Positions 26,036 to 34,050 of a DNA stretch of 64,000 nucleotides are shown here, in pieces. Both the position numbers and the translations under genes were made by a program. How positions within the stretch are numbered: the stretch's first letter is position 1; the number at the start of each line of letters is the position of its first letter. The notes beneath the pieces are model-generated. The model worked only from the letters and a program-made list of their open reading frames with translations. It did not search any database and had not been told where the DNA came from. Source of the stretch: a bacterium (GTDB lineage: Bacteria; Fibrobacterota; Fibrobacteria; UBA11236); contig OMJM01000062.1 of assembly GCA_900299345.1 (NCBI GenBank), positions 16,788 through 80,787 of the forward strand, written 5' to 3'.

Positions 26036-27531
26036 TGCGCTACGCGCGACTGTCGATCGCTTTCCTTTGCCTGTCCACGCTGTCTGCGTGGGCGGCGGAC
26101 GGGGTGCGTCAAGCTTTGCGCGGCGCCATCCCCATTTCCTCCTCGGATTCCATCGCGTCGTTGACGCGCTATTCCGCCACGCGTCTCGGTGTCACTCTCG
26201 TGGATGAGGAGTCCGGAAAAAAGAGTCGTCAATGGACGGATCTCTCGCCGGAGACGATGCAAACCGTTTTGGAGGCGGCCTCGGTGGAAGGGTTGGCAGT
26301 CACGGTGGCAGACCCGGGAGAAGAACCCGCCGCCTCTTCCCCGTCTCGCGTGGTCAGAACCGCCTCCGTGGCTTCCGCTTCTCCGCGGTCTTCTTCCATC
26401 CAAAGGTCGCACAGAAGTTATGCGCGCGCGCCGGATGAATCCGAAGATCGCCGTTCCCGCGATCCCGATGCGGCTCACAATCGTCTGGTACACGTCAGCT
26501 ACCAAACGCTATTGTCCACTTACATCTACGGCATCGCCATCCCCGTGGCTTTTGGCGTGGACAATCCGCGCCTGTTGATTGCTTCACCACTGGTTGTCGC
26601 ACCGCTGGCGTTTGGAACCCACCTGTGGTTTTCGCGCAATCTCGATTTCACCGAGTCACATCTCAAGGGCACGATCTACATGCCCACCTTGGCCACCTAT
26701 GCCGCGACCGCGTTGCCGCTGGCATTCACCAGAGATTTCAAATCGGGTTATCAACTCGCATCGTTGATGGGCGCGGTCGCTTATCCTCTGAGTGTGTGGT
26801 ATGGCTATCAACTCGGTGAAACGTACCGCTCGCACCCGGAACAGATCGACGCCAAATGGAAATTCGCGTTGGGTTACGCCTTTGTCGGCTTTGTGACGCC
26901 CACCTTGTACTTCGAACATCCCAGCGATCACTCCAACGACATCCTGCGGGTCAGCCTCGCGCAAAGCGTGGGCATGGCCGCTGTGGGACATTTCGTCGCC
27001 GACTATTATCCCGCGTACTCGGACATGTCCTCCGGGGTGATGTGGGGCATGTTCTCCCACGCCTTGCTGGGAGCCATGGGCGGCATGGAATTGGCCGCGT
27101 TGTACGACGCCTCCTCGTTGCGGCCGTGGCTGGGTGCGACGGTCATTGGAGCGACGGCGGGATTCACCGAGGGCGTTTTCTTTTTCCAGGACAGCCACGA
27201 CAGTTTTGACCGCGCGCGTTACGGCCTGCTCGGCATGGCCGGCGGCGCCATGGTGGGAACCGGTCTCGAATTGATCTTCTACGACTCCAAAGCCTCGGCC
27301 TATGAACAGAAGGTTGCCTGGTCGAGCGCGTTGATCGGCGGCGCGTGGCTGGGTTACGCGGCGGTCTATCTCCTCACTTCGAACATGACGGAAAGCGGAC
27401 GCGCGCGCACGGAAACGCCGGCAGATCCATCCGCGTGGGCTTTCAATCCTCTGCCGACGCTCGAGCCCGCCATTTCGCGCGGCGAGCTGGAAATGCGTTT
27501 GAAGATCCCCGGTTTTTCCCGTCATTTTTGA
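26035..27531 (+). CDS. Unrecognised polytopic membrane protein with an exported N-terminal domain
   Basis: I do not recognise this 498-residue protein. A signal peptide (IAFLCLSTLSAWA) precedes a ~75-residue domain (SSDSIASLTRYSATRLGVTLVD) and a low-complexity Ser/Arg linker (~100-145). After this come about eight hydrophobic segments from LLSTYIYGIAIPVAFGV to LIGGAWLGYAAVYLL, several with Gly/Ala-rich helix packing, and a short soluble tail. Its start overlaps the stop of the isomerase gene, so the two are translated together. That suggests, but does not prove, that the isomerase helps it fold or that both act at the envelope. folE2 follows after ~90 bases. Confidence 0.75.
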   Translation: MRYARLSIAFLCLSTLSAWAADGVRQALRGAIPISSSDSIASLTRYSATRLGVTLVDEESGKKSRQWTDLSPETMQTVLEAASVEGLAVTVADPGEEPAASSPSRVVRTASVASASPRSSSIQRSHRSYARAPDESEDRRSRDPDAAHNRLVHVSYQTLLSTYIYGIAIPVAFGVDNPRLLIASPLVVAPLAFGTHLWFSRNLDFTESHLKGTIYMPTLATYAATALPLAFTRDFKSGYQLASLMGAVAYPLSVWYGYQLGETYRSHPEQIDAKWKFALGYAFVGFVTPTLYFEHPSDHSNDILRVSLAQSVGMAAVGHFVADYYPAYSDMSSGVMWGMFSHALLGAMGGMELAALYDASSLRPWLGATVIGATAGFTEGVFFFQDSHDSFDRARYGLLGMAGGAMVGTGLELIFYDSKASAYEQKVAWSSALIGGAWLGYAAVYLLTSNMTESGRARTETPADPSAWAFNPLPTLEPAISRGELEMRLKIPGFSRHF

Positions 27532-27618
27532 CGATCTCTCGCCGACGGTTGGGCACAGCGGCCCGTTCTCGCTACCTTGTTAATCCCGCCCATGTCCCGT
27601 CTTGAAAGGAAAACCACC

Positions 27619-28446
27619 ATGGTCAAACCGAGCAAGCCCGCGAAAAAACCGCTGGTCTCCATTGCCGACGTGCAGGGACTTGAGGACACGCGCCGCATCG
27701 ACATCGACAAGGTGGGCATCAAGGGCATCCGCCATCCCGTGCGCGTCAAGGATCGCAGTGGCGGCGAGCAACATACCATCGCCACGTTCGATATGACCGT
27801 GTGCCTGCCGCACAACTTCAAGGGCACGCACATGAGCCGGTTCGTGGAAATCCTGAACCACCGCGAAAAGGAAATCACGGTCGAGTCGTTTCAGGAAATG
27901 CTGCCGGAGATGCTGAAGCGTCTCAACAGCGAACACGGCGTGATCGAAATGCGCTTCCCCTACTTCGTGAACAAGAAGGCCCCCGTGTCCAAGGTGGAAA
28001 GCCTGATGGATTACGACGTGACCTTCATCGGCGAAAGCGGAAAGACCGGAACAACAATGACCCTCAAGGTCGTTGTGCCCGTCACCTCGCTGTGCCCCTG
28101 CTCCAAGGAAATCTCGGATTACGGCGCGCACAACCAACGGTCGCACGTCACCCTCACCGCCAAGCTGGCTCCGGGTCCGCACTTCGTCTGGATTGAAGAA
28201 CTCATCGATCTGGCCGAGGACGTGGCATCCTGCGAACTGTATGGCCTGCTCAAGCGACCCGACGAAAAATTTGTGACCGAACGCGCCTATGACAATCCGA
28301 AGTTCGTGGAAGATTTGGTGCGCGACGCTGCGCATCGACTCAACAAGGATTCACGCATCGCGCATTACGTGGTGGAATCGGAGAATTTCGAATCCATCCA
28401 CAATCACTCGGCGTATGCGATGATTGAAAAAAACAAAGGGGCTTAA
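27619..28446 (+). CDS. folE2: GTP cyclohydrolase I, FolE2 type (GCYH-IB)
   Basis: Zinc-independent or manganese-type GTP cyclohydrolase that makes dihydroneopterin triphosphate for folate or queuosine synthesis. Family blocks are visible: [51 protein letters not shown] (metal and catalytic Cys/His/Glu) and the C-terminal [17 protein letters not shown]. The ATG at 27619 has AAAGGA upstream and gives 275 residues; one 14 codons earlier is possible. The 3' end overlaps the converging clpS gene by four bases. A folate link is plausible because a pabAB gene lies elsewhere in this window. Confidence 0.95.
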   Translation: MVKPSKPAKKPLVSIADVQGLEDTRRIDIDKVGIKGIRHPVRVKDRSGGEQHTIATFDMTVCLPHNFKGTHMSRFVEILNHREKEITVESFQEMLPEMLKRLNSEHGVIEMRFPYFVNKKAPVSKVESLMDYDVTFIGESGKTGTTMTLKVVVPVTSLCPCSKEISDYGAHNQRSHVTLTAKLAPGPHFVWIEELIDLAEDVASCELYGLLKRPDEKFVTERAYDNPKFVEDLVRDAAHRLNKDSRIAHYVVESENFESIHNHSAYAMIEKNKGA

Positions 28447-28453
28447 CGCCCCT
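28428..28453 (-). terminator. Terminator of the clpS transcript
   Basis: Minus-strand stem AGGGGC/GCCCCT with a four-base loop, followed by TTTGTTTTTTT. It overlaps the stop codons of both clpS and folE2. Confidence 0.75.
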
Positions 28454-28772
28454 GAACCTCGGCGTTCATCGATCCCATGCTTTGCGGCAGACGGTGATCC
28501 GGGCCATAAGCGCGGATTTGCCGGCACGTCGCGCTGCAATCATCCCGTGATCCATAGCGAACCGTGGTGCGACCGGTGAGATCCACCTCCACCGCGCAGC
28601 GGAAAGCGTTTTCCTTGGACAGCTTGCAGACGGAAGTCAGCATCTCGACCACGTAGTCGTAGGTGTGCTCCTCGTCGTTGAACAGGACCACCTTGAACGG
28701 CGCGCGCGTCTGGGGCAAGACTTCGGTTTCGGTCTCCCCTGTTCCTTCGGGATTTTCAGGTTCACCGGTCAC
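28443..28772 (-). CDS. clpS: ATP-dependent Clp protease adaptor ClpS
   Basis: A 109-residue N-degron adaptor that delivers substrates to ClpA or ClpC. After a disordered acidic N-terminus, the fold begins with [22 protein letters not shown], whose ND-E and following helix form the N-end binding pocket. [22 protein letters not shown] and the [11 protein letters not shown] helix complete it. The C-terminus ([13 protein letters not shown]) is longer than in E. coli. It starts with GTG overlapping the stop of the upstream gene (GTGA), so it is translationally coupled to it. No clpA or clpC is in the window. Confidence 0.9.
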   Translation of the reverse strand: MTGEPENPEGTGETETEVLPQTRAPFKVVLFNDEEHTYDYVVEMLTSVCKLSKENAFRCAVEVDLTGRTTVRYGSRDDCSATCRQIRAYGPDHRLPQSMGSMNAEVQGR

Positions 28773-29275
28773 TTGGACATGACCCGATCCCAGAAATATT
28801 CCCAGGCTTTTTCCTGCTCCCCGACGAGAAACCCGTGGCCGCCCTCGAACACGTCGTCGAGATACTCGTTGATCACGTCGATGCGCTGCCGCAGGAAAAA
28901 GGGCTGGCGACTTTGCACGAACGCCAGATCATCGAACACGTGCGGAGGCAGATACACTTCCAAAGGATTAAAGTTGAGGGGCTCCTCGGCGTTGGAAAGC
29001 ACCGCCTTGAAGTAGCGGTTGAAAAAGGCGTCCACCAAAGGACGATTCTCCTCTTCGTGATCGCCCATCAGCTTGTCGAACAAGGATTCCCCGCCGCCGC
29101 CGGTTTTTAGCAATTGAACGAACAACCCCAACGCCGCGTCATCCACCTTGCGAGCCAGCAACAAAAGGTCGCGCGCCGAAAGCGCGGACAAATCATCAAG
29201 GCAGCGGAAACGCGGCCCTTTCCCCAACCCTGACAAATACGCCAGCATCATTTGTTGATGCTCTTCAGATAGCAT
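28769..29275 (-). CDS. Unknown protein translationally coupled to ClpS
   Basis: I do not recognise this 168-residue, soluble, mostly helical acidic protein. It has no signal peptide or membrane segment. Visible blocks are LSEEHQQMMLAYLSGLGKGP, the leucine-rich SALSARDLLLLARKVDDAALGLFVQLL and an aromatic C-terminus ([14 protein letters not shown]). The stop overlaps the GTG start of clpS by four bases, so the pair is one expression unit. An inferred role is in ClpS/ClpAP-type proteolysis or ribosome-level quality control; nothing in the sequence proves it. Confidence 0.8.
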   Translation of the reverse strand: MLSEEHQQMMLAYLSGLGKGPRFRCLDDLSALSARDLLLLARKVDDAALGLFVQLLKTGGGGESLFDKLMGDHEEENRPLVDAFFNRYFKAVLSNAEEPLNFNPLEVYLPPHVFDDLAFVQSRQPFFLRQRIDVINEYLDDVFEGGHGFLVGEQEKAWEYFWDRVMSK

Positions 29276-29312
29276 GCGTTGCCCGCCTTACAATTCATAA
29301 TATATACCCATC

Positions 29313-29810
29313 ATGTTCACGCGCGCCGCCTTCCTTCTGACCGCAATCGCCGTCTTCTCCCAAGGCGATGGGTTCCGTTTTCCGGCCCAACTCAAGGACG
29401 TGGACGGCCGGAAAGTCGCGATGGATTCCCTGGCGCGAACCCGCAAATTGATCGTGGTCACCGTCAAAGCCTCATGGTGTCCCATATGTCATGAACAATT
29501 GCGTCGTCTGCGGAACCGGTTGTCCGAAGCGGAAGCCTGCGGCATCTCCTTCGTGGTGCTCGGCCCCGGTCCCGCAGAGGAACTGGCCTCCATGCGCGGC
29601 AAATCCAAGGCGCCGTTCTTTTTCGTGGAAGACAAGCAAATGCGCTTCTCCTCCGCGCTCGGCCTGCAGCTTTCCGAGGGGCAAATCGAACCGGCGCTGA
29701 TCGGAATCAAAAAAGATCTCTCCATCGGCTGGATGCAGATCGGACGCGGCCCGTCGAGCTACGGTGACTCGACGGCGTTCAAGGAAACCGGCTGCTCCGA
29801 CTGGATTTAA
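29313..29810 (+). CDS. Exported thioredoxin-like/redoxin protein
   Basis: A 165-residue protein with a short signal peptide (AAFLLTAIAVFSQG) and a thioredoxin-fold core: VTVKASWCPICHEQLRRL carries a CPIC redox motif at residues ~56-59, followed by the strand ISFVVLGPG and PFFFVEDKQM. The arrangement resembles AhpC/TSA or TlpA-like periplasmic thiol proteins. A lone cysteine near the end (KETGCSDWI) could be a resolving residue. Start ATG 29313 lacks a strong ribosome site. argH follows 70 bases downstream, with no evident functional link. Confidence 0.8.
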   Translation: MFTRAAFLLTAIAVFSQGDGFRFPAQLKDVDGRKVAMDSLARTRKLIVVTVKASWCPICHEQLRRLRNRLSEAEACGISFVVLGPGPAEELASMRGKSKAPFFFVEDKQMRFSSALGLQLSEGQIEPALIGIKKDLSIGWMQIGRGPSSYGDSTAFKETGCSDWI

Positions 29811-29880
29811 ACCCCTGCGGCGTCGAAGGCACAATCCGCCGGACGCTTGCTACTCTTTGATCATCCAACAGGGGTTTTTC

Positions 29881-31281
29881 ATGGCGCGCAAAGGCAAAAA
29901 GGAAAAGGGCAAGGGCGTAGCGGCGATGTGGGCCGGCCGTTTCACCGGGGGGATGGCGGCCAGCATGGAGCGGCTTTCGGTCAGCCTCGACGTGGACAGC
30001 AAGCTCTATCGCGAAGACATCGAAGGCAGCATGGCCCATTCGCACGGCCTGCACGCGGCGGGTGTGCTCACGTCCAAGGAGCGCGACAAAATGATCGCGG
30101 GACTCAAGAGTGTGCTCGATGATTTGGAAGCGGGCAAGGATCTCTTTTCATCGTCGGATGAAGACATCCACATGGCCGTGGAACGGATCCTCACGGAACG
30201 GATCGGCGATCTGGGCAAGAAGCTGCACACCGGGCGGAGCAGGAACGATCAGGTGGCTACGGACTTCCGGCTCTACGTCATGCGGCGGACCGAAGAACTC
30301 GTGGAACAGATCGAGGGTCTTCAACACGCGCTGCTGCAACGGGCCAAAGAATATCGCAAGGATGTGATGCCGGGTTACACCCATGTGCAGCAGGCGCAGC
30401 CGATTTCCACGGCGCATTATCTGCTGTCGTTTTTCTTCGCGCTCGAACGCGACAAGTCGCGGCTGCGGCATGCCTGGGAAACGGCGGGAGAAATGCCGTT
30501 GGGTTCCGGCGCATTGGCCGGTTCTGCGTTCCCCTATCCACGGAATCTCGTGGCACAGCGGCTCGGCTTTCCAACCGCGACGCGCAACAGCATCGATGCC
30601 ACGGCGCATCGCGACTTTGCCCTCGAGTTCCTCGGCGCGCTGGGGTGTCTCGGAGTGCTGCTCAGCTCCTATGCCGAGGATTTCGTGATCTGGTCCTCTT
30701 CGGAGTTCGGGTTTCTCAAGCTGGGCGAGGCGTACACTTCGGGCTCGAGTATGATGCCGCAAAAGCGGAATTCCGACTCGATGGAGCTGGTGCGTGGCAA
30801 AGCCGGACGGATGCTCGGCGCCTATTCGCGGTTGTTCACGGTTCTCAAAGGCCTGCCGCACGGTTACGATCGAGATTTGCAAGAAGACAAGGAGCCGGTG
30901 TTTGACGCGGCGGAGACAGCGGAGGTTTGTCTTCAGGTCATGACTGAGGTCGTGTCCACCTTGCAATTCCAGCGCGAAGCGATTCTGAAAAAAATGCAGC
31001 CCGCATTGCTGGCTACGGATCTTGCGGATCTATTGGTGGAAGCTGGCATTCCCTTCCGGGAAGCGCACCACATCGTCGGCCGGTTGATCGGTGAGGCGGA
31101 AGCCAAAGGCATTTCCTTTCTCGACCTTCCGGAAAAATCGTGGAAGGATGTTCCGAATGCTGCCGCTTTGCGGAAGAAGCTCACGTTTGCCGAATCGATC
31201 GAGCGAAGAAACATCCAAGGCGGCACCGGCAGCAAGTCCGTTGCGGCGCAGTTGAAGGAAGCGGAGAAGTTGTTGAAGTAG
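29881..31281 (+). CDS. argH: Argininosuccinate lyase
   Basis: A 466-residue tetrameric enzyme for the last step of arginine synthesis. The signature GSSMMPQKRNSDSMEL (catalytic serine loop) is at residue ~290; TGRSRNDQVATD and GYTHVQQAQPIS are the other conserved blocks. AGGGG lies six bases before ATG 29881. The first 14 residues are an unusual Lys/Gly-rich extension (ARKGKKEKGKG) before the usual MWAGRF start, so initiation at ATG 29926 is an alternative. It converges on pyrG with only 14 bases between stops. Confidence 0.97.
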   Translation: MARKGKKEKGKGVAAMWAGRFTGGMAASMERLSVSLDVDSKLYREDIEGSMAHSHGLHAAGVLTSKERDKMIAGLKSVLDDLEAGKDLFSSSDEDIHMAVERILTERIGDLGKKLHTGRSRNDQVATDFRLYVMRRTEELVEQIEGLQHALLQRAKEYRKDVMPGYTHVQQAQPISTAHYLLSFFFALERDKSRLRHAWETAGEMPLGSGALAGSAFPYPRNLVAQRLGFPTATRNSIDATAHRDFALEFLGALGCLGVLLSSYAEDFVIWSSSEFGFLKLGEAYTSGSSMMPQKRNSDSMELVRGKAGRMLGAYSRLFTVLKGLPHGYDRDLQEDKEPVFDAAETAEVCLQVMTEVVSTLQFQREAILKKMQPALLATDLADLLVEAGIPFREAHHIVGRLIGEAEAKGISFLDLPEKSWKDVPNAAALRKKLTFAESIERRNIQGGTGSKSVAAQLKEAEKLLK

Positions 31282-31298
31282 CTGGCCTCGGCCAGCTA
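31279..31298. terminator. Hairpin between convergent argH and pyrG
   Basis: TAGCTGGCC and GGCCAGCTA form a 9-bp perfect inverted repeat that includes the stop codons of both genes. Neither side has a T tract, so it may block read-through as a hairpin only. Confidence 0.4.
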
Positions 31299-32927
31299 TT
31301 CTAGTGCTGCCTTGACCAGATTGTAAAACAGCGGCGAGGGATTGCGGAGGCTGCTGGTCAGCTCCGGATGGAACTGACTTCCCATGAAGTACTTGTGCCC
31401 TGGAAGTTCCATCACCTGCATGATGTTCTCCTCTGGATGCTTCCCGGAAAAGACGAGTCCCTTGGCTTCCAGCCGTTCGATGTAGTCCGGATTCACCTCA
31501 TAGCGATGACGGAAGCGTTCACGGATGACAGCCTGATCCCCGTAGATGGAATAAGCGCGGCTGCCGGGTTTGATCTGCACGTCGTGCCCGCCCAACCTCA
31601 TCGTGCCACCCTTTTGCAGCACGTTTTTCTGTCCCGGCAGAATATCGATCACCGGATGATCCACCACCACACCTTCCTCGCGCACTTCCGTGGTGTTGGC
31701 GCCTTGCAGTCCGCACACGTTGCGGGCGAACTCCACAACGGCCAGTTGCATGCCATAGCAAATGCCCAGATACGGCAGGCCTTTTTCGCGGGCGTGCTGG
31801 ATGACCCGCATCTTGCCCTCGATCCCGCGCTTGCCAAAACCACCGGGCACGATCACACCGTCTGAACCGTCCAACAAGGTCGCTGCGTCTTCCACGGTCG
31901 CAACCTTGGACGTATCCACCCACTTCAGGTTCACACGCACGTCGAGATGCGCCCCCGAATGCACCAGCGCTTCCACCACCGAGGCGTAGGAATCCTCCAG
32001 CGCCGTGTACTTGCCGCAAAGAGCAATAGTCACGGTGCGTGTCGGGTTCACGAGATTCTTCTTGATGTTGCGCACCCAGCCTTCCCACTGGCGGAGATCC
32101 GGCGGGGAGTAAATGCCTAGCGCGGAATGCAGGATGGCGGGCAGGCCTTCCTTCTCGTAGATCAACGGAATTTCATAGACGGTCTTCACGTCCGGGCCGG
32201 AGATGACATGGCTGGCGGGAATGTTGCAATAGGACCCGATCTTCTCCTTGATGGGCGGCGTCAGCATTTCCGGACAGCGGCCGATCACCACGTCGGGATC
32301 GATGCCCTTCTCGTTCAGCATGCGCACCGACATCTGGGTGGGTTTGCTCTTCTGCTCATTCACGCCTTCCGGAATCGGAACATAAGTGAGATGGATGTAG
32401 ATGATGTTCTCGTCACCCACGTCGCGCTTGAGCTGGCGGATGGCTTCGAGATAGAACTGGTTTTCCAAGTCACCCACCGTGCCACCCACTTCGATCAACA
32501 TCACGTCAGCTTCTTCCGCCTTGGCGATGTCGAAGAACCAGTGCTTGATGCTGTCGGTGACGTGCGGGATGAATTGCACGGTCTTTCCGAGATAATCACC
32601 GCGGCGTTCCTTCTCGAGGATGTTCTTGAACACCTTGCCCATGGTCAGGTTCCAGTGGAACTTGGTGGTGATTCCCATGAAGCGTTCATAGTGGCCGAAG
32701 TCCATGTCCACTTCGCCGCCGTCGTCGAGCACAAACACTTCGCCATGCTCAATGGGGTTCATGGTTCCGGGATCGGTGTTGAGGTAGCCGTCGCATTTCA
32801 CCGACACCACCTTCAACCTTCCCGAGAGAAGATTGCCGATGGAGGCGGCCGCAATGCCCTTGCCGAGTCCCGACAGCACGCCGCCGGTGACCACGATGTA
32901 TTTGCAACCCGAGGTGCGGTTTTTCAT
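31296..32927 (-). CDS. pyrG: CTP synthase
   Basis: A 543-residue enzyme that aminates UTP to CTP. The N-terminal synthetase domain has the P-loop SGLGKGIAAASIG and the MLIEVGGTVGDLE block. The C-terminal glutaminase domain has the nucleophile in YLGICYGMQ and the His-Glu pair in QFHPELTSS. Length is typical. The start overlaps the kdsB stop by four bases. Coupling with kdsB is sensible because KdsB consumes CTP. Confidence 0.98.
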   Translation of the reverse strand: MKNRTSGCKYIVVTGGVLSGLGKGIAAASIGNLLSGRLKVVSVKCDGYLNTDPGTMNPIEHGEVFVLDDGGEVDMDFGHYERFMGITTKFHWNLTMGKVFKNILEKERRGDYLGKTVQFIPHVTDSIKHWFFDIAKAEEADVMLIEVGGTVGDLENQFYLEAIRQLKRDVGDENIIYIHLTYVPIPEGVNEQKSKPTQMSVRMLNEKGIDPDVVIGRCPEMLTPPIKEKIGSYCNIPASHVISGPDVKTVYEIPLIYEKEGLPAILHSALGIYSPPDLRQWEGWVRNIKKNLVNPTRTVTIALCGKYTALEDSYASVVEALVHSGAHLDVRVNLKWVDTSKVATVEDAATLLDGSDGVIVPGGFGKRGIEGKMRVIQHAREKGLPYLGICYGMQLAVVEFARNVCGLQGANTTEVREEGVVVDHPVIDILPGQKNVLQKGGTMRLGGHDVQIKPGSRAYSIYGDQAVIRERFRHRYEVNPDYIERLEAKGLVFSGKHPEENIMQVMELPGHKYFMGSQFHPELTSSLRNPSPLFYNLVKAALE

Positions 32928-33661
32928 AAGGCTCCTTGCAAGGCCAGCGCTTCGAGACGCTGGCGGGCAAAAACAAGATCCGCAGGCGTGTCCACCGGTG
33001 CTCCCGGTTGCGACGCATGCGCACGGATGGGCGCGAGATTCAAATCGCGCAGAATTTCATGGGACTCTTCGACTTCACGTTTCGAGGACGGCAATGCGGC
33101 GTAACGCCGCAGGAAATTTTTGGAATAGGCGTATGCGCCCAGATGCAACCGCCACGCATTTTCCGTACGGGCGGACGGCCGTCCGTCCCGACAAAAATCC
33201 AATACAAATCCATTTGCATCCAATATCGCCTTGACGCGATTCGGATTTTCGAGATCTTGCTCGGAGGTTTCTTCTTCATGCACCAAGGTGTGCATCCATT
33301 CCGGATTTTGACACAAGGCTTCACGGAGAGTTTGCAATCCTTCGATGGGAAATGCGGGTTCATCGCCTTGAAGATTCACCACCAAATCCGATTCGATGGA
33401 GTCGAGATTGCGGGCAATGCGCTCGGTGCCATTCGCAGCATCGCCGGAAAGAATGAATCGATGCCCATACGCGGAAACCGTTTCTCCGATTTCGGAAGAA
33501 TCGGTCAAGCAAACAACTTCGGAAAAGCATCCAGCTTCCATGGCACGATCCAGCGCGTGCACCACCACGGGTTTTCCCAAAAGCGGCTTCAGCAGCTTAC
33601 CCGGAAAACGGGACGACCCGAGGCGGGCCGGAACCACGCAGGAAACATCGGCGTCGATCAT
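32924..33661 (-). CDS. kdsB: 3-deoxy-manno-octulosonate cytidylyltransferase with a repeat-derived segment
   Basis: A 245-residue enzyme that activates Kdo with CTP for the lipopolysaccharide inner core, showing a Gram-negative envelope. The nucleotide-binding start VVPARLGSSRFPGKLL, the VNLQGDEPAFP metal/substrate block and HLGAYAYSKNFLRRY are conserved. Where most KdsB proteins have a segment near FSRSPIP, this one reads FCRDGRPSARTEN: the stretch GRPSART is encoded by a copy of a dispersed palindromic repeat (33165-33189). The frame is kept. It starts two bases after gatC and overlaps pyrG. Activity is likely retained but should be shown. Confidence 0.93.
   Translation of the reverse strand: MIDADVSCVVPARLGSSRFPGKLLKPLLGKPVVVHALDRAMEAGCFSEVVCLTDSSEIGETVSAYGHRFILSGDAANGTERIARNLDSIESDLVVNLQGDEPAFPIEGLQTLREALCQNPEWMHTLVHEEETSEQDLENPNRVKAILDANGFVLDFCRDGRPSARTENAWRLHLGAYAYSKNFLRRYAALPSSKREVEESHEILRDLNLAPIRAHASQPGAPVDTPADLVFARQRLEALALQGAL
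33165..33189. repeat. Palindromic repeat, copy inside kdsB
   Basis: Matches the bioB-hisH intergenic element at 23 of 25 bases, centred on GGACGGCCGTCC. It is read through in frame by kdsB on the minus strand. Confidence 0.7.
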
Positions 33662-33663
33662 GA

Positions 33664-33954
33664 CTAACCGCCGATGACCTTGGGGATGGAGAAATGCTCG
33701 AGATTGATTTCGGGGGCATTGCGCAGGGCAAGTTCCTTGGGAAGCATGGCCGCCTGCTCGTCGGGCCGCAAGGGCCGGGGTGAGGAATCCACGGCTGTCA
33801 TGGGTTCCACGTTGTCCAGCTTCAACTGCTTCAACATGTCGAGGTATTCGACCAGCTGACCGAGCGAATCTCCCATGCGGGCGATTTCTTCGTCGGTGAA
33901 TTCGAGGCGGGCCAGCTTCGCCAGTTTGAGGATTTCTTCCTTTTCAACGCGCAT
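33664..33954 (-). CDS. gatC: Aspartyl/glutamyl-tRNA amidotransferase subunit C
   Basis: A 96-residue stabilising subunit of GatCAB, which converts misacylated Glu-tRNA-Gln or Asp-tRNA-Asn. EEILKLAKLARLEFTDEEI, the QLVEYLDMLKQLKLDNVEPM helix and the C-terminal VDSSPRPLRPDE and FSIPKVIGG regions are all typical. gatA and gatB are not adjacent; instead the gene is followed two bases later by kdsB and preceded by uvrD. Confidence 0.95.
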   Translation of the reverse strand: MRVEKEEILKLAKLARLEFTDEEIARMGDSLGQLVEYLDMLKQLKLDNVEPMTAVDSSPRPLRPDEQAAMLPKELALRNAPEINLEHFSIPKVIGG

Positions 33955-34050
33955 AACCGGCCTTCCTCCAACGGGGAAAACGACCCGGAAATACCTACCA
34001 TGAAAAGCGGAATTCCGGGCTGGGGCTTCCCCTATGCCCGGGCCTCAAAG

